The notes: generated from the sequence alone by a model not told the origin. A stretch of 64,000 nucleotides of DNA from CAG-390 sp964579135 (GCA_964579135.1 CAZOFD010000004.1:8905-72904), one strand, 5' to 3'. Counted from the first letter of the stretch, positions 18,154 through 26,763 are shown. A program made the numbers and translations.

Positions 18154-18388
18154 AATATCTTTGATGGTCTTGATAATAGTCCTTTTGGCGATATCCGCCG
18201 ATATGCTTATGGAATACGGCGACCTCGTGCGCGAGCGCGATCTGCTTGCGGCGCAAAAAGAGGCACTCGAAGAACGGCGCGAGGAGTACAGCGACCAGAT
18301 CGGGGCGGACGTGGACAGGGATTATGTTGACAGATATGCGAAAGAGAACGGTTTCGTTTCTCCCGACGAGGACAATTACTACGGTTGA
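18083..18388 (+). CDS. divIC: Septum formation initiator, DivIC/FtsB family
   Basis: This bitopic division protein of 101 residues has a short cytosolic N-terminus, one membrane helix (about 23-43), a coiled coil (about 45-75, RERDLLAAQKEALEERRE) and an acidic extracellular end with DYVDRYAKENGFV, typical of the DivIC/FtsB family. It should join the FtsL-DivIB division complex. A strong GGAGGA precedes ATG 18083. It starts inside yabQ and ends the operon before a bidirectional terminator. Confidence 0.87.
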   Translation: MKRIKSGYAENDETPLNRAGTIVKISLMVLIIVLLAISADMLMEYGDLVRERDLLAAQKEALEERREEYSDQIGADVDRDYVDRYAKENGFVSPDEDNYYG

Positions 18389-18407
18389 TATATCAACTGC
18401 GCGAAAA

Positions 18408-18448
18408 CAAAAAAGCTCACCGATCGGATGTGATCGGTGAGCTTTTTA
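18408..18448. terminator. Bidirectional terminator between divIC and the TSCPD gene
   Basis: A 15-bp perfect stem (18411-18425 pairing with 18432-18446) has a 6-base loop. The A-run on one side and T-run on the other let it end transcription on both strands. The two genes converge here. Confidence 0.9.
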
Positions 18449-18703
18449 TCAGTTCATTTCCTTAAGCGCACGAGCGAGTTGGTCGGGGCAAGACGTGGGC
18501 TTGAGCCCGCATTTTATGCCCTCGAGGCGCGTGATGGCTTCGGCAACGTCCATACCGCGAACGAGTGCGGCGACGCCTTGCGTGTTTCCGCTGCAGCCGC
18601 CGTTGAATTTTACGTTTGCGATCTTTCCGTCGTCGCCGATTTCGATATCTATCGAGCGAGAGCAAACTCCTTTTGTCATATAAGTGCTTTTTTTCATTTT
18701 CAA
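18449..18703 (-). CDS. TSCPD-domain protein (TIGR03905 type)
   Basis: This small protein of 84 residues contains the signature TSCPDQLA near its C-terminus. Two further cysteines (GVCSRS and GGCSGN) may form a metal site with it. The family resembles the C-terminal domain of vitamin B12-dependent ribonucleotide reductases, but the free-standing form has no assigned function. Its ATG overlaps the htpG stop by four bases, so it is translationally coupled to the chaperone gene. Confidence 0.82.
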   Translation of the reverse strand: MKMKKSTYMTKGVCSRSIDIEIGDDGKIANVKFNGGCSGNTQGVAALVRGMDVAEAITRLEGIKCGLKPTSCPDQLARALKEMN

Positions 18704-20562
18704 ATCAACTCCATAAGATCATATCCGTCTTTCAAAAGCGCGGAGAGCTCGTCCGCGCTCGGCTTTTTTTGCGTCAGCAACGCGAGTCTGTATACGAGCC
18801 CGATGGTTGCGACCGTTTTTTTGTCGTCGGGGGCGTCTTTTGCCATAGCGCTTAATTTTTCGTAAAGCGGGCAGGCGCTGTTGAGGGTAAGGGTGTAGTC
18901 GAGCGGTATTTCCGGCGCCCCGTCGCCCGGCACGGAGTAAAGGCGTATCATATCCTCGAGGCGGCGCGATTCTTCGCTTACGGAGAGGACGGCGGGGATC
19001 TCGGCGTTTTTGAGCGACTCCGCCTTTACCGTAAGCTTTTCGTTGCCGGACACGGCTTTGAAGGCGGAAACAAGGCGTTCGTCAACGTCAACGCGGTCGC
19101 AGTCGGCGATAAGCGACGAATCGATGCCGGAATCGACGCGAATGAATTTTATGCCCGATCCGTACTGTTCTATCGAAGAGAGAAATTGCGAATCGAAAGA
19201 AAGATCGAACACGGCGACCTCGATCCCGTTATCGCGTAGCATTGCGACGTGCTGCGCCTGCAGAGCGGGGTCGGTGGTGTAATAGATCTTGCCCTCGTGC
19301 TTTTCTTTGGCTTTTTCGAGATATTCGTCGTAGGTTTCGCACTTACCGTCGGTCAGGCGCAAAAGCAGACTGTTTTTGACTTTGTCGTAAAAACCGCGCT
19401 CGCGCAGGCAGGCGAATTCGAGGAAGATGCGGATATCCGCATACAACTTTTCGTATTTTTCGCGCTCGTTCGTCGCAAGGGAGTTCAGTTTGTCGGCTAC
19501 CTTTTTGACTATATGCTTCGACATCTTTTTGACGTATGCGTCGTCTTGGAGATAGCTGCGCGAAACGTTCAGCGGCAACTCGGGGCAGTCGAGAGCGCCC
19601 TTAAGCATCAAAAGATAGTCCGGCAGAACTTCTTTGACGTTGTCGGCGACGAAGACCTGGTTGTAAAAGAGCTTGACTTCGCCCTCGAGCGATTGCGCGT
19701 CTTGGCGTATGCGGGGGAAGAAGAGAATACCTTTGAAGTTGAGGGGATAGTCCGCGTTTATATGCACGTGAAAGAGCGGATCCTGCGGGTCGAAAAACAA
19801 TTTATGATAAAGTTCGTTGTATTCTTCTTCCGTGATCTCGGAGGCGGGGCGGCACCAAAGGGGAACCGTCGTGTTTACGGGTTTGGCATCGCTCTCGTTG
19901 TGCGCCTGCTCGTCGCCCTCCGCGTTCTCTTCGCCTGCGGAAAAGTATATCGGTACGGGCATAAACGCGCAATATTTGTCGAGGATGCCGAGTATCCTCG
20001 TGGGGTCGAGATATTCTTTTTCCGCGTCGCAAACGTGCATGGTTACGCTTGTGCCGCGCTCGGTGCGGCTCGAGGGGGATATCTCGTATTCTCCCGCCTC
20101 GTTGCAGGTCCAGTGCACAGCGGGCGAGCCGTCATACGACTTCGTGTCGATCTCAACGACGTCGCTTATCATAAACGAGGAGTAAAATCCGAGCCCGAAG
20201 TGACCGATTATGCCGTTTGAATTATCTCCGTTTTCGTATTTTTGAACGAAATCGAGAGCCCCCGACAAAGCGATGGAGCATATATAGCGCCGCACCTCGT
20301 CCTCCGTCATACCGATGCCGTTATCGCAGACGGTAATCGTGCCTGCCGCTTTATCGAGCTCGACGGTTATGCGAAAGTCGCTCCCGTCAAGCTCGGTTTG
20401 CCCGAGCGACGCGAGGCGCCGCAGTTTTGTCACCGCGTCGGAAGCGTTTGATACTATCTCGCGCAGAAAAATATCTTTTTCGGAATATAACCATTTTTTT
20501 ATTATCGGAAATATATGTTCCGTTTCGACGGATATTCCGCCTTTTTTTTCGGTTTGATCCAT
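18700..20562 (-). CDS. htpG: Hsp90-family molecular chaperone HtpG
   Basis: This ATP-dependent cytosolic chaperone has 620 residues. The GHKL ATPase motifs are intact: SNASDAVTKL, DNGIGMTEDE and GHFGLGFYSSF. Middle and dimerisation domains follow. The C-terminus (YDLMELI) lacks the eukaryotic MEEVD tail, as expected in bacteria. AAAGGAG precedes the ATG at 20562. A perfect-hexamer sigma-A promoter lies upstream. I see no CIRCE or obvious CtsR box, so heat control is not evident from the sequence. Confidence 0.95.
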   Translation of the reverse strand: MDQTEKKGGISVETEHIFPIIKKWLYSEKDIFLREIVSNASDAVTKLRRLASLGQTELDGSDFRITVELDKAAGTITVCDNGIGMTEDEVRRYICSIALSGALDFVQKYENGDNSNGIIGHFGLGFYSSFMISDVVEIDTKSYDGSPAVHWTCNEAGEYEISPSSRTERGTSVTMHVCDAEKEYLDPTRILGILDKYCAFMPVPIYFSAGEENAEGDEQAHNESDAKPVNTTVPLWCRPASEITEEEYNELYHKLFFDPQDPLFHVHINADYPLNFKGILFFPRIRQDAQSLEGEVKLFYNQVFVADNVKEVLPDYLLMLKGALDCPELPLNVSRSYLQDDAYVKKMSKHIVKKVADKLNSLATNEREKYEKLYADIRIFLEFACLRERGFYDKVKNSLLLRLTDGKCETYDEYLEKAKEKHEGKIYYTTDPALQAQHVAMLRDNGIEVAVFDLSFDSQFLSSIEQYGSGIKFIRVDSGIDSSLIADCDRVDVDERLVSAFKAVSGNEKLTVKAESLKNAEIPAVLSVSEESRRLEDMIRLYSVPGDGAPEIPLDYTLTLNSACPLYEKLSAMAKDAPDDKKTVATIGLVYRLALLTQKKPSADELSALLKDGYDLMELI

Positions 20563-20614
20563 AATTTTCGCACTCCTTTTTTTATTTTGTCGAAATTATC
20601 GTTTTATACCGTAA

Positions 20615-20642
20615 ATTATACTCTTATTTTGCGTTTTGTCAA
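20615..20642 (-). promoter_or_regulatory. Sigma-A promoter for htpG
   Basis: Read on the minus strand, TTGACA (20642-20637) and TATAAT (20620-20615) are exact hexamers with a 16-base spacer. The leader before the htpG ATG is about 45 bases. Confidence 0.82.
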
Positions 20643-20714
20643 GAAAAGCGCAGCAATCGAGCGCTCTTGCGGGGCGAAAGTTGCGGACGCGGGCAAAAAA
20701 ATGTCGAATTGCAC

Positions 20715-20743
20715 TTGAAAATATTCGCACCGTATGATATCAT
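20715..20743 (+). promoter_or_regulatory. Promoter for ispE
   Basis: TTGAAA (20715-20720), 17 bases, TATCAT (20738-20743). The predicted start near 20750 lies downstream of an in-frame ATG at 20734 and supports ATG 20776 as the translation start. It diverges from the htpG promoter. Confidence 0.6.
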
Positions 20744-20775
20744 ATAATGAATTTGTTGTTTTTCGGAGGGGCGAT

Positions 20776-21675
20776 ATGTGTATCGGCGTTCGGTTAAGGG
20801 CGAATGCGAAGATAAATCTCCATCTGTCAGTCGGCTCGCGCAGAGAGGACGGTATGCATACGGTTGATACCGTTATGCAATCGGTGGATCTTTGCGACCT
20901 TATCGACGTTTGCGTAAAACGCGGCGACGGTACGGAGCTACTGTGCGACGACCCAAACGTTCCGACGGACGGCACAAACCTTGCGGCGAAAGCCGCCGAG
21001 GCGTATTTTGCGCACGTCGGCGAAAGGCGCGCGATACGCATTGCGATCGAAAAGCATATACCGTCGCGTGCGGGTATGGGCGGCGGAAGCGCGGACGCGG
21101 CTGCAGTGCTCGTCGGCTTGAACAGGGCTCTCGGCGGTATCTGCAACGGCGAGGAGCTATGTGCGATAGGCTCGCGAATCGGCGCGGACGTGCCGTTTTG
21201 CATAAGCGGCGGTTGCAAACGAATGACGGGCATCGGCGACTCTTTGGCACAGACTCTTGCGTCGCCGCGGCTGCATATCCTGGTGGCAAAGGTCGGCGAG
21301 GGCGTTTCGACCCCTCGGGCATATGCGGCGATAGATCGTTTGCGCGAGGCGGGAGCACTCGGCGCACCGTCATCGGAGCCGTTGCTTGCTCATTTGCTTC
21401 GCGGCGACGCGGCGGGCGCTCGGGCGTGTATGCAAAACGATTTCGAAGCCGTTATCTCGGATTTTTCTCCGCGCACCGCACGTCTTACGTCGTTCCTTTC
21501 GCAAAGAAGCGACAAGGCTATGCTGTGCGGCAGCGGATCGGCTGTTTTTGCTCTTTTCGGGGCTTTTGAGGCAGCCGAGAGGTGTCGGCGCGAGGTTGCG
21601 AATGCCTTTCCCGATGCGTTTTTGTCGGTTTGTAAAACGGCTGACGAGGGCGTTTGCGTGATAAAAGAATATTAA
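20776..21675 (+). CDS. ispE: 4-diphosphocytidyl-2-C-methyl-D-erythritol kinase IspE
   Basis: This GHMP-family kinase of the MEP isoprenoid pathway phosphorylates CDP-ME at the 2-position. It has 299 residues. The N-terminal ANAKINLHL strand is typical, and the ATP loop appears as SRAGMGGGSADAAA (about residues 97-110). ATG 20776 is chosen because GGAGGGG lies 4 bases upstream and the promoter would exclude an earlier in-frame ATG. dxs, dxr and ispG for the same pathway are elsewhere in the window. The thrE pair follows 11 bases downstream. Confidence 0.93.
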   Translation: MCIGVRLRANAKINLHLSVGSRREDGMHTVDTVMQSVDLCDLIDVCVKRGDGTELLCDDPNVPTDGTNLAAKAAEAYFAHVGERRAIRIAIEKHIPSRAGMGGGSADAAAVLVGLNRALGGICNGEELCAIGSRIGADVPFCISGGCKRMTGIGDSLAQTLASPRLHILVAKVGEGVSTPRAYAAIDRLREAGALGAPSSEPLLAHLLRGDAAGARACMQNDFEAVISDFSPRTARLTSFLSQRSDKAMLCGSGSAVFALFGAFEAAERCRREVANAFPDAFLSVCKTADEGVCVIKEY

Positions 21676-21686
21676 GGCGGGAGTTT

Positions 21687-22484
21687 ATGCATATGACGAA
21701 CGAGTCAAACGCGGTCGGCGCGGAATACGACGCCGACGCCATACTTTGCACGGCGATCGACATAGGTGAACATCTGCTTAAAAGCGGGAGCGAGATAAGC
21801 CGAGTGGAAAACACCATCGAGCGCATCTGTTATGCGTACGGGGCGTCTCACGTCGAGGCTTTTGCCATCATAAACCTTATAAACGCTTCGATAAGAATGC
21901 CCGACGGTTCGTATTCCGACCAGATACGGCGTGTCAAGGGCTCCTCGAACAATTTTTACAAAATCGAAGCGATGAATCGTATCTCGCGGGATATGTGCTC
22001 GGGCAGGATAACGCTTGACGAGGCGCGAGAGCGGATTGCCGAATGTAAAAAAGTATATCCTTATCCGAATTGGTTAAAGCACGTCGGCGCGTTTCTCTTC
22101 GTCGCGGGTTTCGTGGTCTTTTTCGGCGGCGGAGCGCTCGACGCTTTGATAGGCGGCTTGATAGGCACCGTGGTCAGCCTTTGTCGGTGTATAGATTTGC
22201 CATTTAACAACGGAATGGTGAGCACCGTGCTCGGGTCGTTTATCGCGGCGTCGCTTGCCGTTATAGCGGTGCGAGTGGGGTTCGGGCGCGACGCCGACGC
22301 GATAATCACGGGCACGATAATGCAGGTCATACCCGGAATGGCTTTCGGCATATCAGCGGTCGACCTGATAAACGGTAATTTCGCGTCGGGTGCGATGCGA
22401 CTGGTGCAGACTTTGCTGACTGCGGTGATGATAGCCATCGGCTATGCCGCGGCATTCGCCGTTTTCGGAGGGCTTGTAAAATGA
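21687..22484 (+). CDS. Threonine/serine exporter, ThrE N-terminal-type subunit
   Basis: This membrane protein of 265 residues is in the ThrE family (PF06738). It has a soluble N-terminal region (AIDIGEHLLKSGSEISRVENT, shared by the family) and about five helices in the C-terminal half. It is one half of a split exporter whose second half follows with an ATGA overlap. ATG 21687 has an AAGGCGGGAG site; another ATG two codons on is possible. The likely role is export of threonine/serine or related solutes, inferred from the family. Confidence 0.85.
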   Translation: MHMTNESNAVGAEYDADAILCTAIDIGEHLLKSGSEISRVENTIERICYAYGASHVEAFAIINLINASIRMPDGSYSDQIRRVKGSSNNFYKIEAMNRISRDMCSGRITLDEARERIAECKKVYPYPNWLKHVGAFLFVAGFVVFFGGGALDALIGGLIGTVVSLCRCIDLPFNNGMVSTVLGSFIAASLAVIAVRVGFGRDADAIITGTIMQVIPGMAFGISAVDLINGNFASGAMRLVQTLLTAVMIAIGYAAAFAVFGGLVK

Positions 22485-23005
22485 TATTCGAATGGACCGT
22501 CAGGATACTCGGAGTGGTCGTCGGATCACTCGGATATTCGATAGTCGGCGGCGTATCGCCGCGCGCCCTTGTGCCCGTGGCGATAGGCGACTTCGTTTCG
22601 ACGTCGATATACGTCGCGGCGGATCAGCTCGGCACGTCGCTCTTTTTGGCAAGCCTTACGGCTGCGTGTTTTGCCTCGTTGTTTGCGGAGATATTCGCGC
22701 GTATAGGCAAGATGCCCGCCGTGGTCATAATGATCCCTTCGCTTATTCCGCTTGCCCCGGGCGGCGCGCTTTATAACGCCGTGAGTTGCCTTTTGAAAAA
22801 AGATTACGCCGGTGCGCTCCCGTTTGCGGAGGACGCGGTGGCGGTCGCGGCGGGGATAGCGGGAGGCATTATTTGCGGGCTTGCGTTGCTTGCCGTTGCG
22901 ACAGCGTCGGCGCGAGGGTTCTGCGGAATCCTCGCCAAACGCGAAAAAAAACGAAAGAAAACCGATAAAACGCAAGACGATCGGTCGACACTTAATAATG
23001 GATAA
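22481..23005 (+). CDS. Threonine/serine exporter, ThrE C-terminal-type subunit (ThrE_2)
   Basis: This protein of 174 residues has about four to five hydrophobic helices and matches the PF12821 half of ThrE, including PAVVIMIPSLIPLAPGG. It pairs with the preceding gene, with which it overlaps by four bases. The tail is strongly basic (about residues 152-166). The final 8 bases overlap the next gene. A fused ThrE has both halves in one chain, whereas here they are separate, as is common in Firmicutes. Confidence 0.85.
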   Translation: MIFEWTVRILGVVVGSLGYSIVGGVSPRALVPVAIGDFVSTSIYVAADQLGTSLFLASLTAACFASLFAEIFARIGKMPAVVIMIPSLIPLAPGGALYNAVSCLLKKDYAGALPFAEDAVAVAAGIAGGIICGLALLAVATASARGFCGILAKREKKRKKTDKTQDDRSTLNNG

Positions 23006-23873
23006 GGCACAAATCGAAAGATACAATTCGCGCATATTCAAGATCCTCAGCGTTTTTTTAAATCTTCGCCCCGATTATATCACGCCCGAAATGATACGCG
23101 AGATCACGTCGGGCGAGCGAGAGGGTGAGGAATATGCTTATGCCGCGCTCGTAGCGTCGGCATGCGGGCTCGATATATACGGCAACGCGCACGACAGGGA
23201 GTTTTTTGCCGAGTACTTCGTACCGGCGTTCCGCCGCGCCGACCCCGAGCCGTATATCAACGACCCGTACTATCGAAAGGTGCGCTTCCCCTCGGGGGAA
23301 TGCGGCGATTGGAAATTCGAAAAGCGCGTTTGCCGTGCTTACGAAGCTTTCGTTTACAACGACCCGACAATTACTCCGAGCGGCAAGATAGTGCCGCAGA
23401 TTGCGTACTTCCCGACGGATTACGAATACCCCGCGGTGACCGAGGGCGGACGCGAGTGGATGACGCTTATGCCCAACGAGATAAACACGACGCTGCCCGC
23501 AGTCGAGCGGGCGCACGGCAAAGTGCTGACTTTCGGTTTGGGGCTCGGATATTTCGCGTATCGCGCGGCGCTGAAGGACGAGGTCGAATCGGTGACGGTG
23601 GTCGAGCTATCGGGCGACATAACGAATCTTTTCAAAACTTACGTGCTACCGCAGCTCGAGGTTGCCGACAAGATAAATATCGTTTGCGCCGACGCCTTTT
23701 CCTTCGCCGAGAACGAAATGGAAAAGGGCGGATACGATTTCGTTTTCGCCGATGTATGGCACGACCCCTCCGACGGAACGGAAGCGTATCTCAAACTGAA
23801 AAAATACGAGGACAAGTTGCCGAGAGCGGAATTCGTTTATTGGATAGAGGATACGCTTAAGCTGTATATATGA
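22998..23873 (+). CDS. Spermidine-synthase-like class I SAM-binding protein
   Basis: This protein has 291 residues. The C-terminal half is a Rossmann methyltransferase fold of the spermidine-synthase type: GKVLTFGLGLGYFAY (motif I), VTVVELSGDI (acidic end of strand 2), and FVFADVWHD. The N-terminal 110 residues are mostly helical and unassigned. ATG 22998 overlaps the previous stop by 8 bases and has no obvious Shine-Dalgarno. Substrate is unknown; true polyamine synthesis is not implied, since the catalytic region is not clearly that of SpeE. Confidence 0.6.
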   Translation: MDKAQIERYNSRIFKILSVFLNLRPDYITPEMIREITSGEREGEEYAYAALVASACGLDIYGNAHDREFFAEYFVPAFRRADPEPYINDPYYRKVRFPSGECGDWKFEKRVCRAYEAFVYNDPTITPSGKIVPQIAYFPTDYEYPAVTEGGREWMTLMPNEINTTLPAVERAHGKVLTFGLGLGYFAYRAALKDEVESVTVVELSGDITNLFKTYVLPQLEVADKINIVCADAFSFAENEMEKGGYDFVFADVWHDPSDGTEAYLKLKKYEDKLPRAEFVYWIEDTLKLYI

Positions 23874-23926
23874 TCGCAGAACGACGAACTTTGCCGATAA
23901 CTCAACTCGGCGGGAAAGGACAAACA

Positions 23927-24661
23927 ATGCTTGAAATCAAAGGACTCGGATTTAAAGCCGGCGAGGGCGGATCCGAAAAAGAGATCCTCAAAGGGATAGA
24001 TCTGAATATAAAAAGCGGCTCGTTTACCGTGCTGACGGGACCGAACGGAGGCGGAAAAACGACCCTTGCAAAGGCGATAATGGGTATCGTCGAGCCTACT
24101 TGCGGCAGGATAGTGTGGAACGGCACCGATATAACCGACGCCGATATAACGCAAAGGGCACGGATGGGGATAAGTTACGGTTTTCAGCAGCCCGCGAGAT
24201 TTAAGGGTATGCGCGTGCGCGACCTGCTCGAGCTGGCAAGCGGGAAAAAGGGGCTTTCGACAGCCGATTGCTGCAAGTACCTGAATCGCGTAGGGCTTTG
24301 CGCGGGCGACTATATCGACAGGGACGTCGACGCATCTCTCTCGGGCGGCGAGGTCAAACGTATCGAGATCGCTACGATTCTTGCGAGGAACTCCGAGCTT
24401 ATGATATTCGACGAGCCCGAGGCGGGGATCGATCTTTGGTCTTTTGCCAAACTCACGGAGACCTTTAGGGAGATGCATCGCGCGGGCGAAGCTACGATAG
24501 TAGTTATTTCGCACCAAGAGCGGATAATAAACCTTGCGGACGAGATTGTCGTCTTGGCTGACGGTAAGGTCGCTCGCCACGGAACGAAAGACGAGATATT
24601 CCCGTCCATCATAGCGGGGGCGGAGCCGGGGTGCAAATATATGAAAGCGTCGGAGGTCTGA
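23927..24661 (+). CDS. sufC: Fe-S cluster assembly ATPase SufC
   Basis: This cytosolic ABC-type ATPase has 244 residues. It shows Walker A GPNGGGKTT, signature LSGGEVKRIEIA, Walker B LMIFDEPEAGID and the H-loop VISHQ. SufC drives the SufB scaffold in iron-sulfur cluster assembly. ATG 23927 follows AAAGGA (spacing 6 bases) and matches the family start MLEIKGL; a longer frame from 23870 is unlikely. The sufB-like gene follows after one base. Confidence 0.9.
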   Translation: MLEIKGLGFKAGEGGSEKEILKGIDLNIKSGSFTVLTGPNGGGKTTLAKAIMGIVEPTCGRIVWNGTDITDADITQRARMGISYGFQQPARFKGMRVRDLLELASGKKGLSTADCCKYLNRVGLCAGDYIDRDVDASLSGGEVKRIEIATILARNSELMIFDEPEAGIDLWSFAKLTETFREMHRAGEATIVVISHQERIINLADEIVVLADGKVARHGTKDEIFPSIIAGAEPGCKYMKASEV

Positions 24662-24662
24662 T

Positions 24663-25580
24663 ATGGACAGCAACGAGATCAAACTTTTGCGCGAGATCGC
24701 CGATCTCGAGACCGTGCCGCAGGGGGCGTACAATCTGCGACGCAACGGAGAAAGCGGCGGTCGCGCCTCAACCGAGAATATAATCATAGAGCCGAAAGAA
24801 AAAGGGAACGGCATAATCATAAAGATAAAGGACGGAACGAAAAACGAATCCTGCCATATTCCCGTTATAATGACGCAAAGCGGTCTGACCGACGTCGTAT
24901 ACAACGACTTTTATATCGGCGAGGATTGCGACGTGCTTATCGTCGCGGGCTGCGGCATACACAATTCCGGCTGCGAAACGAGCAGGCACGACGGCATCCA
25001 CACCTTTTACGTTGGCAAAAACTCGCGCGTCAGATACGTCGAAAAGCATTACGGCTCGGGAGAGGGAACGGGCGACCGCGTGCTCGACCCGAAAACGACG
25101 GTATATCTCTCCGAGGGATCGTTTATGCAAATGGATATGACGCAGATACGCGGCGTCGACTCCACGGACAGAAAAACCGAGATATTCGTCGGAAAAAACG
25201 CCGAGGTCGTCGTTAACGAAAAACTTATGACGCACGGAGACCAGGTCGCCATCTCCAAGATGGACGTCGTTTTGCAGGAGAGCGGCGCGACGGGGCGCAT
25301 AGTCTCGAGGTCCGTTGCGCGCGACCGCTCCGTACAAACGTTTTACCCGAATCTGACGGGAAAAGCCGCAAGTTTCGGTCACGTTGAATGCGATTCCATA
25401 ATAATGGACGAAGCGAAGATCACCTCCGTGCCTGCGATAAGCGCCGAGCACACCGATGCAAGGCTCGTGCACGAGGCGGCTATCGGCAAGATAGCGGGCG
25501 ATCAACTGCTCAAACTTATGACTCTCGGTCTTGACGAAAAGCAGGCGGAGGAGAAGATCCTCGAGGGATTTCTTAACTGA
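24663..25580 (+). CDS. sufB: SufB/SufD-family Fe-S scaffold protein (short form)
   Basis: This SufB/SufD-type beta-helix scaffold is only 305 residues long, against about 470 for SufB. The core motifs are present, including CGIHNSGC, RHDGIHTF and the C-terminal AEHTDARLVHEAAIGKI, which resembles the SufB/D end. With sufC it forms a two-gene locus; no sufS, sufU or second SufD is adjacent. Such minimal pairs occur in anaerobic Clostridia and archaea and are regarded as an ancestral form of SUF. GGAGG precedes ATG 24663. Confidence 0.85.
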   Translation: MDSNEIKLLREIADLETVPQGAYNLRRNGESGGRASTENIIIEPKEKGNGIIIKIKDGTKNESCHIPVIMTQSGLTDVVYNDFYIGEDCDVLIVAGCGIHNSGCETSRHDGIHTFYVGKNSRVRYVEKHYGSGEGTGDRVLDPKTTVYLSEGSFMQMDMTQIRGVDSTDRKTEIFVGKNAEVVVNEKLMTHGDQVAISKMDVVLQESGATGRIVSRSVARDRSVQTFYPNLTGKAASFGHVECDSIIMDEAKITSVPAISAEHTDARLVHEAAIGKIAGDQLLKLMTLGLDEKQAEEKILEGFLN

Positions 25581-25655
25581 TTTTTTCGGTAAAATAACGA
25601 TTTATTGCTTTATGATAACGGCAAATTCAAGGTTTTACACAAAAAGCACAAATGC

Positions 25656-25692
25656 TGTGAACTTTTTCAAAAATATGTTGACAAAGTTCACA
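25656..25692 (+). promoter_or_regulatory. Candidate operator: 10-bp inverted repeat over the HU promoter
   Basis: TGTGAACTTT (25656-25665) and AAAGTTCACA (25683-25692) are perfect inverted copies separated by 17 bases. The right arm overlaps the last base of the -35 and the start of the spacer, so a dimeric protein bound here would occlude RNA polymerase. The regulator is unknown. Confidence 0.55.
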
Positions 25693-25706
25693 AAATGAGC
25701 TATTAT
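25678..25706 (+). promoter_or_regulatory. Promoter for the HU gene
   Basis: TTGACA (25678-25683), 17 bases, TATTAT (25701-25706). The predicted start is near 25713, with AAAGGA before ATG 25743. Confidence 0.8.
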
Positions 25707-25742
25707 TTACTTGCAAAAAATATTTCGAAAGGAAATTTTAAA

Positions 25743-26018
25743 ATGAACAAGACAGAACTTATCACATCGGTCGCAGAGGTCGCCGGTATCTCCAAAAAGG
25801 ACGCTGCGGCAGCGGTCGCGGCAACGTTCGACGCTATTTCCGATGCAATGGCAAAGGGCGAATCCGTTCAGCTTATCGGTTTCGGTACTTTCGAGGTGCG
25901 CGAGCGCGGCGAAAGAATGGGCAAGAATCCCCGCACGGGCGAAGCCGTAAAGATCGAGGCTTCCAAGGCTCCCGCTTTCAAAGCAGGCAAGGCGCTTAAG
26001 GACAAGGTAAACGCGTAA
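25743..26018 (+). CDS. hup: HU family DNA-binding protein
   Basis: This histone-like nucleoid protein of 91 residues has the complete HU fold. The signature GFGTFEVRERGERMGKNP leads into the DNA-binding arm and the end is FKAGKALKDKVN. The dimer bends DNA and compacts the chromosome. ATG 25743 has AAAGGA about 10 bases upstream; the open frame extends 5' to 25605 but crosses the promoter. Codon choice (ATC, AAG, GGT) is that of a highly expressed gene. Confidence 0.96.
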   Translation: MNKTELITSVAEVAGISKKDAAAAVAATFDAISDAMAKGESVQLIGFGTFEVRERGERMGKNPRTGEAVKIEASKAPAFKAGKALKDKVNA

Positions 26019-26025
26019 AACGATA

Positions 26026-26062
26026 AAAAGCGACGGGCTCAAGATCGAGTGCCGTCGCTTTT
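26026..26062. terminator. Shared terminator of HU and yetF
   Basis: An 11-bp stem (AAAAGCGACGG at 26026-26036 pairing with 26052-26062) ends in a T-run on either strand. The minus-strand arm encodes the last codons of yetF, whose stop (26039-26041) falls in the loop. Confidence 0.82.
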
Positions 26063-26707
26063 GTATATCCGCACGTTGCCTTGCGCGTCGGCGAGCATAA
26101 GCGTGGTCGCATCGAGGTTCGGTGCTTTTTTTGCAAGCCATTTTTCGTCTTTTCCTATGGCGGCGAGTGAATTTTTGTTGACGGTGCCGTTGTCTACCAC
26201 TATATGATATATTCCGCCCTCGTCGCACGCCGCCCCGACGTCCGAGGCGGTCGCGGGACGGCAACTCGCTTTCGGTATAACGGAAACGCTGCCGTCCTGT
26301 TCGAGGATCGCGGCACCGACCTCGTCGGGGTCGCACACGCCGGCGCGTCGCAGTGCGACCATAAGCTCGTCCGAGGATATCCGCGCTTTTTTCAGTTCGT
26401 CGAATTTCGGCTGCCCCATCTCGATAAGCACGCTCGGTCTGACCGAGAACAAGGTCTTGAGCTTCGGAAATCTGCATTGCATATATGCGGAAAGGATCTC
26501 TATCCCCGTGACGGCGGCGATAGGAATCAAGGCGATATACAGCGGTTCGCTCGGATTTTCTATCGGGAATGCGGCTATTTCGGATATTAAAAGGGTGCTG
26601 ACGAGATCGGAAACGTCAAGTTGACCTATCTGTCTTTTCCCCATAATGCGCATAGCGCCGGTTAAAAGTGCGTATATTACGGCAGTTCGCCAAAAGACGG
26701 CTCCCAT
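26039..26707 (-). CDS. YetF-like DUF421 membrane protein
   Basis: This protein has 222 residues, with about three N-terminal helices followed by a cytosolic DUF421 domain (about 75-222) that includes RPSVLIEMGQ and the family's SSDELMVALRRAGV segment. DUF421/YetF proteins are frequent in spore formers and some affect germination or the membrane state; the biochemical role is unknown. I choose the ATG ending at 26707 because GGAGGAG lies 4 bases upstream; the frame opens 14 codons earlier without a ribosome-binding site. It converges on HU and shares its terminator. Confidence 0.83.
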   Translation of the reverse strand: MGAVFWRTAVIYALLTGAMRIMGKRQIGQLDVSDLVSTLLISEIAAFPIENPSEPLYIALIPIAAVTGIEILSAYMQCRFPKLKTLFSVRPSVLIEMGQPKFDELKKARISSDELMVALRRAGVCDPDEVGAAILEQDGSVSVIPKASCRPATASDVGAACDEGGIYHIVVDNGTVNKNSLAAIGKDEKWLAKKAPNLDATTLMLADAQGNVRIYKSDGTRS

Positions 26708-26763
26708 TTGCTCCTCCGACGTATAATCGTTTAGATTATCTTTCCGCAAAGATCGAAAAATAT

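Noticed and set aside
20563..20733. CIRCE or CtsR operator upstream of htpG
   Set aside because: No TTAGCACTC-type inverted repeat or CtsR heptad repeat could be found.
22737..23005. Earlier start of the spermidine-synthase-like gene at TTG 22881
   Set aside because: It would overlap the ThrE_2 gene by 125 bases and add a basic, unconserved extension.
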